DNA of 5,710 nt from JALZAA01 sp046727755 (GTDB lineage Bacteria > Actinomycetota > Acidimicrobiia > IMCC26256 > JACDBD01), in NCBI GenBank assembly GCA_046727755.1, contig JBKPDG010000061.1:1-5710 (forward strand), given 5' to 3'. The position numbers and the translations under genes were made by a program. The first letter of the stretch is position 1, and the number at the start of each line of letters is the position of its first letter. The notes beneath the pieces are model-generated. The model ran no database searches and had not been told where the DNA came from. It saw only the letters and a program-made list of their open reading frames with translations. Shown here in pieces: positions 3,978 to 5,710 of this stretch.

Positions 3978-5710
3978 GTGCGCGATGACCCGTTGCTCGA
4001 GAGCCTCGACGACGCGCAGCGTGAAGCCGTCACCACGCGCGCCGTTCCGCTGGCGATCCTGGCGGGCGCCGGCGCGGGCAAGACGCGGGTCCTGACCCGC
4101 CGCATCGCGTGGCAGGCCCGGCACGCACACATCGACCCCGCGCACACCCTCGCGGTCACCTTCACGCGCAAGGCCGCCGGCGAGCTCGGCGACCGGTTGA
4201 CTCGGCTCGGCGTCCGCCGCCAAGTCGCCGCCGGCACCTTCCACGCCATCGCCCTCGCGCAACTGCGGCGCCGCTGCGAGGACCGCGACCGGCCGATGCC
4301 GAAGCTCCTCGATCGCAAGGCCCGGCTCCTCGTGCCGATGCTGCCGGGGCGGGGGCGCGACCGCGCGTTGCTCGCCGCCGAGGTCGCGGCCGAGATCGAA
4401 TGGGCGAAAGCGCGGCTCATCGGTGCCGACGGCTACCAGGTCGCGGCGGGGGCAGCGCGCCGGGACCCACCGCGGCCCCCAGCCGAGGTGGCCGTCTTCT
4501 TCGAGCGCTACGAGCGCGAGCGCCGGCGGCGGGGGCTCGTCGATTTCGACGACCTCATCAGCTGGTGCGCCGAGGCGCTCGAGACGGATGCCGAGTTCCA
4601 GGCCGCGCAGCGGTGGCGGTTCCAGCACGTGTTCGTCGACGAGTTCCAGGACGCCAACCCGTCCCAGTTCCGCCTCGTGCGCGCCTGGCTCGGCGACCGC
4701 TCCGACCTGTGCGTCGTCGGCGACGGCGACCAGGCGATCTACGGGTTCGCCGGCGCCGACGCGTCGTATCTCACCGAGTTCACTGAGCACTTCCGGAACG
4801 CCGCTGTCGTTCGCCTGGGCACGAACTACCGCTCCTCGCCGCAGGTCGTAGCGGCGGCGGCCTCGGTGCTGGCGACGACCGGCGCGCGCGCCGTCGTCCA
4901 CAGCTCCCGCCCCGACGGGCCGCTCCCCGCGGTCCGCTCGTATTCGAGCGACGAAACCGAAGCCGAGGGCGTGGCCCGCACGCTGCGCCGGGACCACCCG
5001 CCCGGGACGCCGTGGTCGTCGGCGGCGGTGTTGTACCGCACGAACGCGCAGTCGGCGCTCTTCGAGGAGGCGCTACGTCGTGAGGGCGTCCCGTTCCGGG
5101 TCCGGGGCGGTGGGCGGTTCCTCGACCGACCCGAGGTGCAGGTCGCGCTGGACGAGCTGCGCGAACGAACCCGCGCCCAGCCCGGTGTGCCGTTCGCGGG
5201 CCAATTGGAAGCCCTGACCGAGAGCGCCGCCCACGCGCCCGAGGAACGCCGTGAGCACGTGGAGGCGATCGGCCGTCTCGGTCGCGATTACCTCGTCGCC
5301 GACGGCGGGAACGGGTCGCTCGCGGGGTTCCTCGAGTTCCTGCAGACCGCCTTGCGCGCCGGCGACGACACCGGGGCGTCGGGCGGCGACGCCGTCGAGC
5401 TCCTCAGCTTCCATCGGGCCAAGGGGCTCGAGTTCGACACTGTCTTCGTCGCCGGCATGGAGACGGGGCTCGTGCCGATCGTGCACGCCGAGGCCCCGTC
5501 CGAGAAGGCCGAAGAGCTGCGACTCCTGTACGTGGCGTTGTCACGCGCCGAGCGCAACCTGCACGTGAGCTGGGCCCAGAAGCGGACGGTGGGGATGCGC
5601 ACGTACCGGCGGACGCCCAGCCCGTGGCTGGAGCCCATCGAGGCGACGGTGGCGGCGGCACGCGGGCCGGCGCCCGGCGCGCCCGGCCAACGGGGCGGTC
5701 AGGGCATCGC
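3978..5710 (+). CDS. uvrD2: UvrD2-type superfamily 1 DNA helicase, C-terminus beyond the window
   Basis: 577 codons are visible before the window ends. This is a 3'-5' SF1A helicase with all core motifs: Q-motif LDDAQREAV (Gln14), Walker A AGAGAGKT (29-36), Ia LAVTFTRKAAGEL (58-70), Walker B VDEFQD (220-225), III GDGDQAIYGFAGA (248-260), IV NYRSS (283-287), V SFHRAKGLEFDTVFVAG (about 477-493) and VI EELRLLYVALSRAERNL (512-528). The block AEIEWAKARLIGADGY (about 138-153) followed by AARRDPP, and the VP-I-HA segment after motif V, closely resemble mycobacterial UvrD2 as I remember it. The region between the RGGGRFLDRPEV stretch and motif V is only about 85 residues, so domain 2B is much reduced compared with PcrA/UvrD1. 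After SWAQKR and a short basic stretch, a Gly/Pro/Arg linker reaches the edge; mycobacterial UvrD2 continues with an HRDC domain and a cysteine-rich C-terminus, which should be looked for beyond. It acts in DNA repair and replication. GTG 3978 gives MRDDPLLESLDDAQ, matching the family N-terminus; upstream in-frame ATG 3804 and GTG 3852 are rejected. Confidence 0.93.
   Translation, partial: MRDDPLLESLDDAQREAVTTRAVPLAILAGAGAGKTRVLTRRIAWQARHAHIDPAHTLAVTFTRKAAGELGDRLTRLGVRRQVAAGTFHAIALAQLRRRCEDRDRPMPKLLDRKARLLVPMLPGRGRDRALLAAEVAAEIEWAKARLIGADGYQVAAGAARRDPPRPPAEVAVFFERYERERRRRGLVDFDDLISWCAEALETDAEFQAAQRWRFQHVFVDEFQDANPSQFRLVRAWLGDRSDLCVVGDGDQAIYGFAGADASYLTEFTEHFRNAAVVRLGTNYRSSPQVVAAAASVLATTGARAVVHSSRPDGPLPAVRSYSSDETEAEGVARTLRRDHPPGTPWSSAAVLYRTNAQSALFEEALRREGVPFRVRGGGRFLDRPEVQVALDELRERTRAQPGVPFAGQLEALTESAAHAPEERREHVEAIGRLGRDYLVADGGNGSLAGFLEFLQTALRAGDDTGASGGDAVELLSFHRAKGLEFDTVFVAGMETGLVPIVHAEAPSEKAEELRLLYVALSRAERNLHVSWAQKRTVGMRTYRRTPSPWLEPIEATVAAARGPAPGAPGQRGGQGI

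Noticed and set aside
3675..4997. Minus-strand open frame of 440 codons opposite the helicase and RNA region
   Set aside because: It is antisense to the helicase motifs and has no recognisable domain.

Overview
The window looks like chromosomal DNA of a high-G+C actinobacterium. By eye it is well over 60% G+C, and the true genes strongly prefer G or C at third codon positions. The gene families (SHOCT-tailed PH-domain protein, HExxH minimal metallopeptidase, D-arabinono-lactone-oxidase-like flavoenzyme, UvrD2-type helicase) are typical of Actinobacteria. The deep-branching class Acidimicrobiia is a guess that the sequence alone cannot prove. No tRNA, rRNA, insertion sequence, CRISPR array or phage gene was recognised.

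Layout. Positions 1-3614 are read from the minus strand. In transcription order they hold a DUF1025-type zinc metallopeptidase (3614-3249), an FAD-dependent sugar-lactone oxidoreductase (3230-1917), a two-TM PH-domain protein with a SHOCT tail (1906-1265) and an orphan BtuF-like substrate-binding protein with no signal peptide (1256-537). Gaps between these four are 18, 10 and 8 nt, so they are probably one operon. A 237-nt gap with a perfect 12-bp inverted repeat at its upstream end separates them from a dihydrofolate-reductase-family gene (299 to beyond the left edge), which has its own strong ribosome binding site. On the plus strand, a UvrD2-type DNA helicase starts at 3978 and runs off the right edge.

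The 363-nt divergent region 3615-3977 is the most interesting part. On the plus strand it has a promoter-like TTGACG-N17-TAGGTT, then about 225 nt of nested hairpins, then a GC-rich terminator-like stem followed by TTTCCCATTT. Next comes a separate promoter-like motif resembling the DNA-damage (RecA-NDp/PafBC-type) promoters of mycobacteria, whose predicted transcript would begin at the helicase GTG. I read the segment as an unrecognised structured RNA: either a free-standing small RNA or an attenuator leader of the helicase gene. It contains a possible 21-codon leader ORF and two mutually exclusive pairings of the terminator sequence.

Functional view. The minus-strand genes do not form a pathway I can name; they look like housekeeping or envelope and redox genes sharing transcription. 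The helicase is a DNA-repair gene. The lactone oxidoreductase, PH-SHOCT protein and binding protein have no obvious partner genes in the window. Two starts need care. The binding protein almost certainly begins upstream of its first ATG/GTG/TTG-type start, probably at CTG 1256. The helicase frame is open upstream to an ATG at 3804, but family length and codon use favour GTG 3978.
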